From: JAXLVB01 sp046329195
GTDB lineage: Bacteria > Bacteroidota > Bacteroidia > Cytophagales > Spirosomataceae
DNA length: 64,000 nucleotides
Assembly (NCBI GenBank): GCA_046329195.1
Contig: JAXLVB010000002.1
Location: 1,488,001-1,552,000, forward strand
Direction of reading: 5' to 3'
Shown here: piece by piece, positions 9,325 through 18,098 of the stretch
How the letters are laid out: every line of letters starts with the position of its first letter
Numbering within the stretch: position 1 is the first letter of the stretch
Position numbers and translations under genes: made by a program
The notes under the pieces: model-generated
Told to the model about the DNA's origin: nothing
The model's input: only the letters and a program-made list of their open reading frames with translations
The model's database searches: none

Positions 9325-11673
9325 TTATCGCTCAATTTTATTGACACCACTCACCAATTCGGTATCCTTGCCTTGCCAAATAAACTTGCCTTTGGTACCT
9401 GCGGGCAACGATATTTCGCCGGTGATTCCGGTTACGCCTTTTCGCTTCAATGACAAGCTAATTTCTCCTTTTGGATGCGGCATTTTGGCACTCACTTCGG
9501 TTAGTTCACCCAAAGCAGGTGCTACTTTTACCGACTCAAACCCTGGTCGGTCAGGCATAATACCACAGACGGTAGCCAACAAGTCATAGTTAGGACTCGC
9601 CGACCAAGCGTGGCAGTCGCTACGGGTTGGTTCGGGTTGTTCGGCAAAGGTGGTCAGTCCGATTTTCAGCATATCTTTCCACGGTTCCAGTTGCGAATAG
9701 TACAAGTCGGCCATACCTGCTTTTTTGAGCGCTTGCATCAAGTAAAAGCGATAGTAAAAAGTAGCTTGCGACAAATCGGTATCGGTTAGCACCTGATTGA
9801 GTACCTTTTTTTGTAAGTCGGCAGGCACTACCCCTGCCAATACGCCCATAATGCTGGCATGTTGGCTGTACGTATCTTTGTTGGGAGTGTCGGCCATTTC
9901 ATTTTTGTAAGAATCAAAACAGTTAGCATACGTACCAGTAGCCAATTCTCCACTCAGCCGCATAAAACGGTCGGCATCTTGAAGGCGGTTGAAATAGACA
10001 AACACCTTTGCTGCTTGCTGAATAGTATAAATGTACTGCAAGGTAATCACCGACGAATTGCCGTCGGTAGTACCCGGAGGAGTTCCATTGGTCCATTTAC
10101 GGTTCCAATCCGCAAAATTCCACCATTTCATGGGCCCAAGCATATTCTTCGATTTGTCCACATGACGCTCATACCACTCCAACACATTGCGCATACCGTC
10201 TAAATATTTTCGGACAAAAGCATCGTCTTTTCGGTGCATCCAATAATCATGTACCATACACACCCAAAACAATGAAAATGGAGGAATAATCTGATACCGA
10301 TTGCTGGGATAACGACTTTGGGTAAGTCCTTCAGGTGCAGCCGATTGATAAAAATCATCTATGGCTTTTCGCATGAGGCGGTCGTCGCCAGTCATATACA
10401 GCGAAATCAGTGCTTGAATACGAGTGTCGCCAACGTATTGCAATTGCTCATAATAAGGGCAGTCAAAATAGGTTTCGCCGGCGCAAAGTCGTGCTGTCCG
10501 AAAACCTACTTTCCAAACCTCCTGCAACGTGGGATCATTCGAGGTAAATGATGCTACTTCTTTGAACGGATACCCCGTATAAGTACCGTACAAGTTATTG
10601 ATCGTAAGGGCTTCACCCTTGGTTTCTACATCTAATTGAACATACCGATAGGTCCGATACCACAACGGTCTGAAATGTCGTTCGGCGCCACCATCGGGCA
10701 GAAAAACGTCGTAATTACCCATAATTTCTCGGCCTTCTATTTCGTTTCGATTGGCCTTTTTACGGTCTTTAAACAACGCTTCAGCATACGTTAATTGAAC
10801 CGAAGCACTTTTTCCTCCACTCACAGTCAGCTCTGGGTAGGCCACGGTATTGAAGGTTTGGTCTAACAAAATCTTCACTTTTGAATTGGCAGGAATCGTA
10901 ATAGGAAATGTCAGCTTTCCAGCGGCTAAAGTCATCCCTTCGGCACGGCGAATTTGCTCAATGATTTGGGGCTTTTCTTCCATAGCTGGAATAGTACGAG
11001 GGGTCAACGTCCAGTAATTATCGGTACCATAACCGGCAGGTTCGCCACGCATCACCGTAAGGGCAGTTACCCATGTAGCATCGTCAAAATTGGGCTGCTG
11101 CCAGTTGTAAGGAAATTTTGAAGCCTCCATTTTGTCTCCAGGTCCAATCACCATGTAGGTCCACAGGCGAGACCCGTTATCAGTAGAACAAGGGGTAAAA
11201 GCCTCATTTTTAATACATTTCCAAGTTTTATCTGTGTTTACCACCTTCTCTGAATCTGTGTCACCTTGCAAAATAAATCCTGTTTGATTGCTCACTTGTG
11301 CTACGGCCATATATTCGGCCATGTTCCAGACCATTGCCGCTAAAACGTTTTTGCCGTTTTGTAAGTAAGGTGCTATATCCACTGTTTCAAAATACCAATT
11401 TTTCAAATCGCCACGGGCAGGCCCCGACGACACCTCTCTCCCATTGACAAATAAGCGATACCGGTTATCTGCCGATACATGCACTACAAACCGGCTGGGC
11501 TTAGTGCCTAACTCAAAAGTTTTACGAAAATGATAGACCCCATAGGCTTTTTGGCTAATATTGGGAACCGAAATCCATTGCGCAGGCCAACTTCCAGACA
11601 AGAGCTGGGGGTTGATTTGAGCAACAACGCTAACAGCAAGAGACAGCAGGATAGTAGTCAGAAAATGACGCAT
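9325..11673 (-). CDS. GH78-like alpha-L-rhamnosidase
   Basis: 782 residues with a signal peptide (about 1-18, ending SVVAQ). The N-terminal beta-sandwich (S-A-D-N-R-Y-R-L-F-V-N-G near 67-77) is typical of GH78 carbohydrate-binding modules. The (alpha/alpha)6 catalytic domain begins near 390 and has the family-type segment F-D-C-P-Y-Y-E-Q-L-Q-Y-V-G-D-T-R holding candidate acidic catalytic residues. A C-terminal beta domain (about 700-782) closes the protein. The enzyme would remove terminal alpha-L-rhamnose from plant or bacterial glycans in the periplasm or outside the cell. It is divergent from the esterase gene at 11734, with only 60 bp between starts. Confidence 0.85.
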   Translation of the reverse strand: MRHFLTTILLSLAVSVVAQINPQLLSGSWPAQWISVPNISQKAYGVYHFRKTFELGTKPSRFVVHVSADNRYRLFVNGREVSSGPARGDLKNWYFETVDIAPYLQNGKNVLAAMVWNMAEYMAVAQVSNQTGFILQGDTDSEKVVNTDKTWKCIKNEAFTPCSTDNGSRLWTYMVIGPGDKMEASKFPYNWQQPNFDDATWVTALTVMRGEPAGYGTDNYWTLTPRTIPAMEEKPQIIEQIRRAEGMTLAAGKLTFPITIPANSKVKILLDQTFNTVAYPELTVSGGKSASVQLTYAEALFKDRKKANRNEIEGREIMGNYDVFLPDGGAERHFRPLWYRTYRYVQLDVETKGEALTINNLYGTYTGYPFKEVASFTSNDPTLQEVWKVGFRTARLCAGETYFDCPYYEQLQYVGDTRIQALISLYMTGDDRLMRKAIDDFYQSAAPEGLTQSRYPSNRYQIIPPFSLFWVCMVHDYWMHRKDDAFVRKYLDGMRNVLEWYERHVDKSKNMLGPMKWWNFADWNRKWTNGTPPGTTDGNSSVITLQYIYTIQQAAKVFVYFNRLQDADRFMRLSGELATGTYANCFDSYKNEMADTPNKDTYSQHASIMGVLAGVVPADLQKKVLNQVLTDTDLSQATFYYRFYLMQALKKAGMADLYYSQLEPWKDMLKIGLTTFAEQPEPTRSDCHAWSASPNYDLLATVCGIMPDRPGFESVKVAPALGELTEVSAKMPHPKGEISLSLKRKGVTGITGEISLPAGTKGKFIWQGKDTELVSGVNKIER

Positions 11674-11733
11674 AGCTTTGTGTAGGTTTTGAGAACTTGG
11701 TCAAAGATAAAATTATCCATAAACATCGCCAAC

Positions 11734-12657
11734 ATGAACAGAAATCTATTATTCATTGCCCTGATTTGTAGCAACCTCACCGTGAAAGCCCAAACCGTTA
11801 TCCCGATTTATGACGGAGTGATTCCGAACAATAAAGCCAGTGTGAAAGCGTCGTTAGATGCCGAAATCAAGCAACCATCTAATAATAAGGATGATTTTGT
11901 TCGACTCCGTAACATCACCATGCCTTCGCTGACGGTTTATAAACCCGAAAAACCAAATGGTACGGCTGTAATCATTTGTCCTGGAGGAGGATATTACATT
12001 TTGGCAGTCTCGCACGAAGGATTTGATGTCGCAAAACGATTTAACCAAATGGGAGTAACGGCATTTGTGCTGAAATATCGCCTTCCCACCACCCCCGACT
12101 TGCTCGAAAACAATGAGATTGGTCCCTTGATGGATGCTCAACGAGCCATTCAGTTGGTACGCTCACGAGCACAAGAATTTGGCATCAATCCCAGCAAAAT
12201 AGGTATCATGGGGTTTTCGGCAGGAGGACATTTAGCGTCAACGGCTGCTACGCATTTTAATAAACCCGTCGTAACTGGAGCCACCACGTCCGAGGTTCGG
12301 CCTGATTTTGCGGTTTTGGGCTATCCAGTAGTCAGTTTTAATGCCTCAATTGCCCACATGGGTTCAAGAGAAGCACTGCTCGGCAAAGATGCACCCAAAG
12401 AAAAAGTAGAGTATTACTCAAACGAATTACAGGTAACGCCTCAAACACCACCTACTTTTTTGGTACATGCCACCGATGACAAAGCTGTACCTGTTGAAAA
12501 TTCAATTGAATTTATGTTGGCTTGCAAACGAAATAACGTGCCTGTAGAACTACATGTTTACCCCAAAGGTGGACATGGTTTTGGCCTAAACAACAAGACG
12601 ACTACCGACAAATGGATGGACCGAGTCGAAAATTGGCTGAAGAGTATTGGGATGTAA
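11734..12657 (+). CDS. Secreted alpha/beta-hydrolase, acetylesterase/BD-FAE-like
   Basis: 307 residues from the ATG at 11734, which starts a signal peptide (MNRNLLFIALICSNLTVKAQ); an upstream TTG at 11689 is in frame but unlikely. The oxyanion loop C-P-G-G-G-Y, the nucleophile elbow G-F-S-A-G-G (Ser162), H-A-T-D-D (acid Asp) and K-G-G-H-G-F-G (His) give a complete catalytic triad. Related esterases deacetylate xylan or other plant sugars. It is divergent from the rhamnosidase, and the short shared region suggests co-control for breakdown of decorated polysaccharide (inference). A perfect hairpin terminator follows. Confidence 0.85.
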   Translation: MNRNLLFIALICSNLTVKAQTVIPIYDGVIPNNKASVKASLDAEIKQPSNNKDDFVRLRNITMPSLTVYKPEKPNGTAVIICPGGGYYILAVSHEGFDVAKRFNQMGVTAFVLKYRLPTTPDLLENNEIGPLMDAQRAIQLVRSRAQEFGINPSKIGIMGFSAGGHLASTAATHFNKPVVTGATTSEVRPDFAVLGYPVVSFNASIAHMGSREALLGKDAPKEKVEYYSNELQVTPQTPPTFLVHATDDKAVPVENSIEFMLACKRNNVPVELHVYPKGGHGFGLNNKTTTDKWMDRVENWLKSIGM

Positions 12658-12680
12658 GTTAAAAACCAAGTTTATCTGAA

Positions 12681-12724
12681 AAACAAAAGGGAAAAATCTC
12701 AACGATTTTTCCCTTTTGTTTTTC
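12681..12724. terminator. Bidirectional terminator with 18-bp perfect stem
   Basis: 12681-12698 pairs perfectly with 12704-12721 around the loop TCAAC. A-rich and T-rich flanks let it work on both strands, between the esterase gene and the minus-strand lysine-rich protein gene. Confidence 0.9.
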
Positions 12725-12739
12725 GCTTCAACGAACCAC

Positions 12740-13171
12740 TTATGCTTGCGTTTCGCTGGCGTTAGTCTCGGTGGTAGTTGGGGTTACTTTAGGTTGGCGA
12801 GTACGAGTAGTTGATTTGGTGGTTGCAGTAGCCTTTTTTGTCGTGGTTCTTGGCTTGCGTTCACGTTTGGCCGGTGCTTCTACTGTTGCCTCAACTTTCT
12901 TTTTCTGTTTCGCTTGTTTGGTTTCTTTATTTTTTAACTTTTTGGCTTCTTTTTTAGCTTTAGCCTTTTCCTTCTTTTTTGCTTTCTTAGCGTCTTCTTC
13001 TTTAGAATCAGCCACTTTTTTCAAGGCTTTGGTAAACTTACTGGCTATTTTATCGGCTGCTTTTTCGATGGATTTCTTCAGCTTTTTGGCCTGCTTTCCT
13101 TCCAATGCGCTCAATTTAGACTGAATCGCCTCGGCAATTTCAGCGATTAACTGCTTTTTTTGTGGTTTCAT
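12740..13171 (-). CDS. Histone-H1-like Lys/Ala-rich protein
   Basis: 143 residues. Residues 1-50 are a moderately charged helical segment. Residues 55-95 are almost only Lys, Ala and Glu in a coiled-coil or helix pattern. Residues 100-143 are a low-complexity basic tail rich in Thr, Lys, Arg and Pro (T-T-K-K-A-T-A-T-T-K), like eukaryotic H1 tails and bacterial Hc1-type proteins. DNA binding and nucleoid compaction are inferred from composition. The opposite-strand open frame here is a compositional shadow. The 140 bp upstream are AT-rich and hold its promoter; no clear consensus was found. Confidence 0.75.
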   Translation of the reverse strand: MKPQKKQLIAEIAEAIQSKLSALEGKQAKKLKKSIEKAADKIASKFTKALKKVADSKEEDAKKAKKKEKAKAKKEAKKLKNKETKQAKQKKKVEATVEAPAKRERKPRTTTKKATATTKSTTRTRQPKVTPTTTETNASETQA

Positions 13172-13314
13172 TTTCTTCGAGATACCTCGTGTTAAGAAAT
13201 TGTTAAATTTTCTGACAAAGTAGAAAAATGTAATGCTTGAAAAAAAATTTTTTGTGTTAAGTTTTTTCGCTTACTCAAAAATTTAACAAAGTCTATCTTA
13301 ACGAGACAAGCTTT

Positions 13315-15651
13315 TCAATTTGTTGGAAGTGCCACGGGTCGTTTTTTCTTGGGTTGTCGCTTGGCAATAGACAATAACAAAGCAGGCAATAACACCAAAT
13401 TGGTACACATAGCCACCAGCAACGTAATAGACACCATTACGCCCATAGCGGCTGTTCCGCCAAAACTTGAAGCCGCAAAAATGGCAAACCCACAAAACAA
13501 AATAGCCGCCGTATAAATCATACTCAAGCCCGTACCAAAAATCGCCTGTGTAACGGCCTCAGAGGCACTCCGACCTTTCTGGTAAAGTTCGTACCGATAG
13601 CGGGTCAGAAAATAAACGGTACCGTCTGAAGCTATCCCAAAAGTAATACTAAATATAAGGATAGTAGTAGGTTTGAAATAAATACCAAAAAAGCCCATAA
13701 TACCCGCTGTAAGCGCCAGAGGAATCAGGCAAGGAAGCTTGGACAACAAAATGATAGGGATAGAGCGAAACAATACCATTCCGACCAGTGCAATGAGTAC
13801 GACGGCGATGAGTAAACTTTCGTAAAGGTTGCTCAAGAGATAATCGTTGCTTTTCAAAAATACCAAGCTGTGACCCGTGAGGCTAACTTTGTATTGAGTG
13901 GGGCTAAAAATGGAATCTACTTTAGGTCGAACTTGGGCCATCAAGTCCTTGATTTTTTCGGAACCTACGTCAGCCATTTGAAAGCTTACTCGTGTAATAC
14001 TACGGTCTTTGTTCAGAAATGGCGTTAGTTGAGTAGCCGCTCCTTCTTGGTTTTTCACAAAATCGGTCAGCTTCGAAAGTTCAAAAATACCCGGCAATAC
14101 AAAATACTTAGCCTCTCCTCCACGATAGGCCTGATACAAAAACCGAGAGGCTTCCACAATCGAAATAGGCTTTGAAAATTCATCAAACTTGGCCAGTTCA
14201 TTTTGTAAGGCTTTGATTTTATACAATGTTTTAGCCTGATTGCCCCAAACACCATTCGGCTGTTTGGTGTCAATCATCACCTCAAACGGCAGAACTCCTT
14301 TGAAGTTTTTCTCAAAAAAATGCAAATCCGTGTAAACTGGGTCATCTTGGGGTAAGTCATCTACAATAAAGCCAACTACTCTGATTTTGGTCATGCCGTA
14401 GGTAGCTATGACCAAAATCAGAGCCATCGTAGCATAAATGGCAAGACGCTGATGATGAACCAAATAATCTATTGTTTCGAGTATGCCTTGTGCCCATCTT
14501 CCCTCCAAATGCTTGAGATGTCGAGGTTTGGGCAGACTCATCGAATGCAGCGTAATGGGTAACAAGACCAAGCACAGCACGTAGGTAATCATCACACTGA
14601 GGGCAGCTACTACCCCAAACTCCATCAACAAACTACTATTGGTAAAGTAAAATACACCGAAGCCAATAGCTGTTGTGATATTGGCCAAAAAGATAGAAAG
14701 TCCAATCTGTCGCACCATTTCCAAAATAGCTTCGTCTTTAGTAGCTCCTGCTTTTAGTTGTGCTTGGTATTTGTTAATCAAGAAAACACAATTAGGAACG
14801 CCAATCACAATCAGCAAGGGAGGAATCAGACCCGTCAGGGCAGTAATCTGATAACCAAACAATTGCAGGGTACCTACCGAGAAAATCACGCCAATCAGCA
14901 CTACCCCAATAGATAAAGCCGTTAACCGTAGCGACCTAAAAAATAGCCATAAAATACAACTGGTTACCAAAATAGCCAAGCCCATAAACAGCTTCATTTC
15001 ACCTGAAATCTTCTTCATGACTGCTGTACGGATGAAGGGCATTCCTGAAAAATGTAAATCGGTATTGTAGTTAGAAGCAAAAACCTGAGCTTTGTTTTTG
15101 ATGGTTTCTACAATCGCAATCCGATCAGAAGAATTGAGTTCTTTTTCATTGAAGGTTACGACAATTAGCGTCGCATTGGTTTCTGGATTATACACTCGGC
15201 CTTCGTAAAAAGGCAGGTTAATTATTTGTTTTTTGAGGCTATCTACCTCCGTTTGGGTAACTGGGATTCCCTTCAGTAGTGGTTCAATCTCAAAGCGAAC
15301 CAAGCTATCGTTGCGAACTGGTTTGTATAAATTTCCCAGCGATAGCACATTTTTTATCCCCTTTGTTTGTTTAATTTGCTGTGCCAGCTCACACCAGTCC
15401 TTAAATCTATTTACTTCAAACAGGTTTTTGTCTTGTTGACCAATGACCATGATGCCACCGTCTTCGCCAAAAAGTTTTCGAAAATATTGATATTCTTTTT
15501 CGACGGGGTCGGTAGCGGGCAATACCCTTGCAAACTGATAGGATAATTCTATTTTGCTGGCTTGAAATGACATAAAAATCGTCAAAATCAAAATCAGGGC
15601 CAAGCAAACTTGACGATAGCGAATAATTGTTACGCCTATTTTATTCCACAT
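13315..15651 (-). CDS. RND/MMPL-superfamily exporter
   Basis: 778 residues with two repeats of one membrane helix, a large periplasmic loop and a group of five membrane helices: helix at 12-30, loop about 40-205, helices about 220-370; helix about 400-420, loop about 430-610, helices about 620-770. The pattern F-S-I-T-F-G-I-A-S-D-G-T-V-Y-F in the second half matches the proton-relay helix of MMPL/HpnN-like transporters. It lacks the length of HAE-type drug pumps and stands alone without an adaptor or outer membrane factor, so lipid, hopanoid or fatty-acid export is likelier than drug efflux. That is inference. Confidence 0.85.
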   Translation of the reverse strand: MWNKIGVTIIRYRQVCLALILILTIFMSFQASKIELSYQFARVLPATDPVEKEYQYFRKLFGEDGGIMVIGQQDKNLFEVNRFKDWCELAQQIKQTKGIKNVLSLGNLYKPVRNDSLVRFEIEPLLKGIPVTQTEVDSLKKQIINLPFYEGRVYNPETNATLIVVTFNEKELNSSDRIAIVETIKNKAQVFASNYNTDLHFSGMPFIRTAVMKKISGEMKLFMGLAILVTSCILWLFFRSLRLTALSIGVVLIGVIFSVGTLQLFGYQITALTGLIPPLLIVIGVPNCVFLINKYQAQLKAGATKDEAILEMVRQIGLSIFLANITTAIGFGVFYFTNSSLLMEFGVVAALSVMITYVLCLVLLPITLHSMSLPKPRHLKHLEGRWAQGILETIDYLVHHQRLAIYATMALILVIATYGMTKIRVVGFIVDDLPQDDPVYTDLHFFEKNFKGVLPFEVMIDTKQPNGVWGNQAKTLYKIKALQNELAKFDEFSKPISIVEASRFLYQAYRGGEAKYFVLPGIFELSKLTDFVKNQEGAATQLTPFLNKDRSITRVSFQMADVGSEKIKDLMAQVRPKVDSIFSPTQYKVSLTGHSLVFLKSNDYLLSNLYESLLIAVVLIALVGMVLFRSIPIILLSKLPCLIPLALTAGIMGFFGIYFKPTTILIFSITFGIASDGTVYFLTRYRYELYQKGRSASEAVTQAIFGTGLSMIYTAAILFCGFAIFAASSFGGTAAMGVMVSITLLVAMCTNLVLLPALLLSIAKRQPKKKRPVALPTN

Positions 15652-15771
15652 AATACCATTGAACTATTCACAAAGGCAAGAGTAAACCCTTTGCTTTGTG
15701 AGGATTGAACTTGAACAAAAGATAGATGCTAGCTTAGTAGCATGAGAGCCTTTACGCCTAGGACAAAGTCA

Positions 15772-16158
15772 TCATGGAGCATTAATCGCAATCTGACAAC
15801 CAAAGATTTTGTGGAAAAAATGGAAGAAATAGGAGCGAAAATACAGGGTAATTGAACCACTCAAGGGTTTTAGATAACTCAGTACATATAAAAAAAGCAA
15901 ACAAGCGCCTGACATGAACTGGGCCAATCTTATGGATGACTCGTAAGTGGGTAAAGTTGTATGCGGCAAACAAACCGAAAGCGAATCGTTCGGATCAGAC
16001 AGTTTGTACGCTTTGTGATGGCACGAAAGATAGGTTTGATTCAGATTGGTTTGAACAGAACACAAGGGTTCTTGAAGCGTAGAAGCTATCACCCAAACCA
16101 TCCAAAATCCACCAATGATACAAAGCCAGCGCTGATAAGATGATGAAGAATAAGTCAT
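15772..16158 (-). CDS. Small Cys-containing membrane protein, uncharacterised
   Basis: 128 residues from the ATG at 16158, preceded by AGGAAGTT, a rare Shine-Dalgarno-like sequence here. Two hydrophobic segments (about 10-26 and 80-97) bracket a loop with cysteines (L-C-S-V, L-S-C-H-H, S-V-C-L-P) that could bind metal or form disulfides in the periplasm. No family was recognised. The frame is the only long one in this gap and lies upstream of the RND gene on the same strand. It could be a chance frame, so confidence is moderate. Confidence 0.45.
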   Translation of the reverse strand: MTYSSSSYQRWLCIIGGFWMVWVIASTLQEPLCSVQTNLNQTYLSCHHKAYKLSDPNDSLSVCLPHTTLPTYESSIRLAQFMSGACLLFLYVLSYLKPLSGSITLYFRSYFFHFFHKIFGCQIAINAP

Positions 16159-16376
16159 AACTTCCTGCAAATTAGGCGTATTTTTTTCGAACAGCCAACT
16201 TTCCCCTACAACGAAATAGTCAAAATCTTGTTATATTTTCTCCATCTGGTGTTTGATAAACAGCCTTACTTTAGCTATTAAAGGTTTTTTTTTGTCTATT
16301 TCGTTCCCAAAAATCATGTTTATTTAAACATACTTTTCGAAAAAGGTCGTTTCATACAAAACTACTTCTTTGCCTT

Positions 16377-16499
16377 ATGAACAACTTACTACGTGGGCTT
16401 ATTGCTGGTTATGGAGCCAAAAAATTAGGTGGCGGATGCTTCAGCACGGTGTTTATTTTTCTTTTGCTGTGGTATCTATTAGGACAATGCAGCCACTGA
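16377..16499 (+). CDS. 40-residue single-pass membrane miniprotein
   Basis: An ATG at 16377 opens a 40-residue frame ending in TGA at 16497-16499. The N-terminal part (M-N-N-L-L-R-G-L-I-A-G-Y-G-A-K-K-L-G-G-G-C) is Gly-rich and basic; residues 22-36 form one membrane helix (F-S-T-V-F-I-F-L-L-L-W-Y-L-L-G). I recall similar short Gly/Lys-then-helix proteins in Cytophagales, but cannot verify this here. A strong terminator starts 15 bp after its stop codon, which supports a real small gene. Function is unknown. Confidence 0.55.
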   Translation: MNNLLRGLIAGYGAKKLGGGCFSTVFIFLLLWYLLGQCSH

Positions 16500-16513
16500 C
16501 TTCATTGCATAAA

Positions 16514-16546
16514 AAAGCCGCAGGGCTTAAACCCTGCGGCTTTCTG
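16514..16546. terminator. Bidirectional terminator
   Basis: A 12-bp GC-rich perfect stem (16514-16525 with 16532-16543; arms AAAGCCGCAGGG and complement) sits between the miniprotein and the convergent susD gene. Confidence 0.88.
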
Positions 16547-16563
16547 AACGATACCCCAATTAA

Positions 16564-18057
16564 TTAGTAACCAAGGTTTTGTGTGTATAAACCTTGCTTG
16601 GCATCCAACTCAGCTTGTGGTACTGGATAAATGATGTAATTCTTCTGGAATGGTTGCATTTGTTTCTGTACGTCTTCGGCGGCTATCCAAGTGGTCATAA
16701 TTGATTCAATTTGACCACTACGTACTAAGTCATGCCATCGAGAGCCTTCGCCCACCAGTTCTTTGCGGCGCTCTTGTAAGAGTTGTGTCAAGTTTACATT
16801 GCTAATAGCAGGCAAACCAGCTCGGGCTCTTACCTGATTTACAATGGCATCTACATCAGCTTGGCTTCCGCCCGAAGCTCCACGCAAAATACACTCTGCC
16901 TTCATCATCAGCAAATCGGTGTAGCGATACACGATGAAATTAATCGGCCAGTCGAGGCGATTGTTGGTGGGTACTTTGGTTAAATCCACGTACTTTTTCA
17001 CAAACGAACGAGGTTCAGCCACGCCATTATACGTATAGCCCGATTGAATGGTGAAAGCCTTACGGGTATCAGCGGTAGCAAACGAATTGAGCAAATCAAC
17101 CGAAACAGGGCGAATAGTCAGACCTCCTTGTGTACCCTTCCCATTGGACTGAAACCAAGTGTCTGGTACCAACACCCAGGGGAAAGTCCCCCCTACCACT
17201 GGCGTAAGGCCATTGGCGTATTGAATATCAAAAACTACTTCGGCGTTGTTCTCATTGGTGTACGAGAAAATATTGGTATAAGGCGTAATGAACGAGAATT
17301 TTCCGCTGGCAATGATTTCGTTTATGGTTGTTAGGGCTTGTGTCCATTCGTTTACACCAAGCCCTGGACCTTCAATATCATACGTAGGCCCTGAGCGAGT
17401 CATGTAAACTAATGCTAAGGCAGCCTTGGCGGCGAATTTTGTAGCACGTCCTTTGTCGGCAGCAGGATACGTTTCTGGAAGGTTGGTGGCTGCAAACGTC
17501 AGGTCAGACAAAATGAGTTTATAGACCTCGCTCACAGGGCTACGAGTAATCGAAAGCACCTCATTAGCCGTGGCTGGATGGTCAATAATGGGTACTTTGC
17601 CAAAAAACCGTACCAAGTCAAAGTAAAAAAAGGCTCTCAAAAACTTAGCTTCTGCTTCAAGGCGGGTACGCAAGGTGGCATCAGTGACTACTTTTCCATT
17701 TTTTTGCAATTGGTCAAGCAATACGTTAGCACGGTAAATCCCATTGAAGTTGGCGTACCATGCTTCGTTGACATACACATTAGAGGTAATGCTTTTCAAG
17801 AAGCTATTGATACCTTCCCAGTCACGCACGCCTCCATCCGATACTGCATACAAATTGTCTGAGCGGGTTTCAGATAAGTTAAGCTGACGGTCAGGATACC
17901 CCCGAAGGTCGTTGTAAATCGAATTGGTAGCTTGCAAAAAGTCGTTGGTTTGCGAATAGAACGTCGCTGTGGTTGCCGATGAAATGGGAACCTGGGTCAA
18001 ATCGCTGGTACAGGCTCCTACTATCAAAAGTGGTAGTATAGTTAGTATCTTTTTCAT
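16564..18057 (-). CDS. SusD/RagB-family outer membrane glycan-binding lipoprotein
   Basis: 497 residues. A lipoprotein signal ends at Cys16 (LIVGACTSD). The N-terminal SusD-like region (L-R-T-R-L-E-A-E-A-K-F-L-R-A-F-F-Y-F-D-L-V-R type helix near 130-152) and the C-terminal RagB/SusD block (R-R-K-E-L-V-G-E-G-S-R-W-H-D-L-V-R, Y-P-V-P-Q-A-E-L) are both present. SusD proteins sit as lids on SusC channels and capture oligosaccharides or other nutrients at the surface. It lies 41 bp downstream of the SusC gene on the same strand. No glycosidase is in the unit, so the nutrient cannot be named. Confidence 0.95.
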   Translation of the reverse strand: MKKILTILPLLIVGACTSDLTQVPISSATTATFYSQTNDFLQATNSIYNDLRGYPDRQLNLSETRSDNLYAVSDGGVRDWEGINSFLKSITSNVYVNEAWYANFNGIYRANVLLDQLQKNGKVVTDATLRTRLEAEAKFLRAFFYFDLVRFFGKVPIIDHPATANEVLSITRSPVSEVYKLILSDLTFAATNLPETYPAADKGRATKFAAKAALALVYMTRSGPTYDIEGPGLGVNEWTQALTTINEIIASGKFSFITPYTNIFSYTNENNAEVVFDIQYANGLTPVVGGTFPWVLVPDTWFQSNGKGTQGGLTIRPVSVDLLNSFATADTRKAFTIQSGYTYNGVAEPRSFVKKYVDLTKVPTNNRLDWPINFIVYRYTDLLMMKAECILRGASGGSQADVDAIVNQVRARAGLPAISNVNLTQLLQERRKELVGEGSRWHDLVRSGQIESIMTTWIAAEDVQKQMQPFQKNYIIYPVPQAELDAKQGLYTQNLGY

Positions 18058-18098
18058 TTCGATGAATGTTAATGATTCTGATGGGCAATTGGCCTCAA

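Noticed and set aside
12771..13124. 117-residue plus-strand open frame opposite the lysine-rich gene
   Set aside because: It is a mirror of Lys codons (AAA/AAG read as TTT/CTT), giving a Phe/Leu/Ala-rich frame; composition explains it.
16370..16567. 65-residue frame over the miniprotein region
   Set aside because: It reads through the terminator hairpin and the miniprotein frame is more protein-like.
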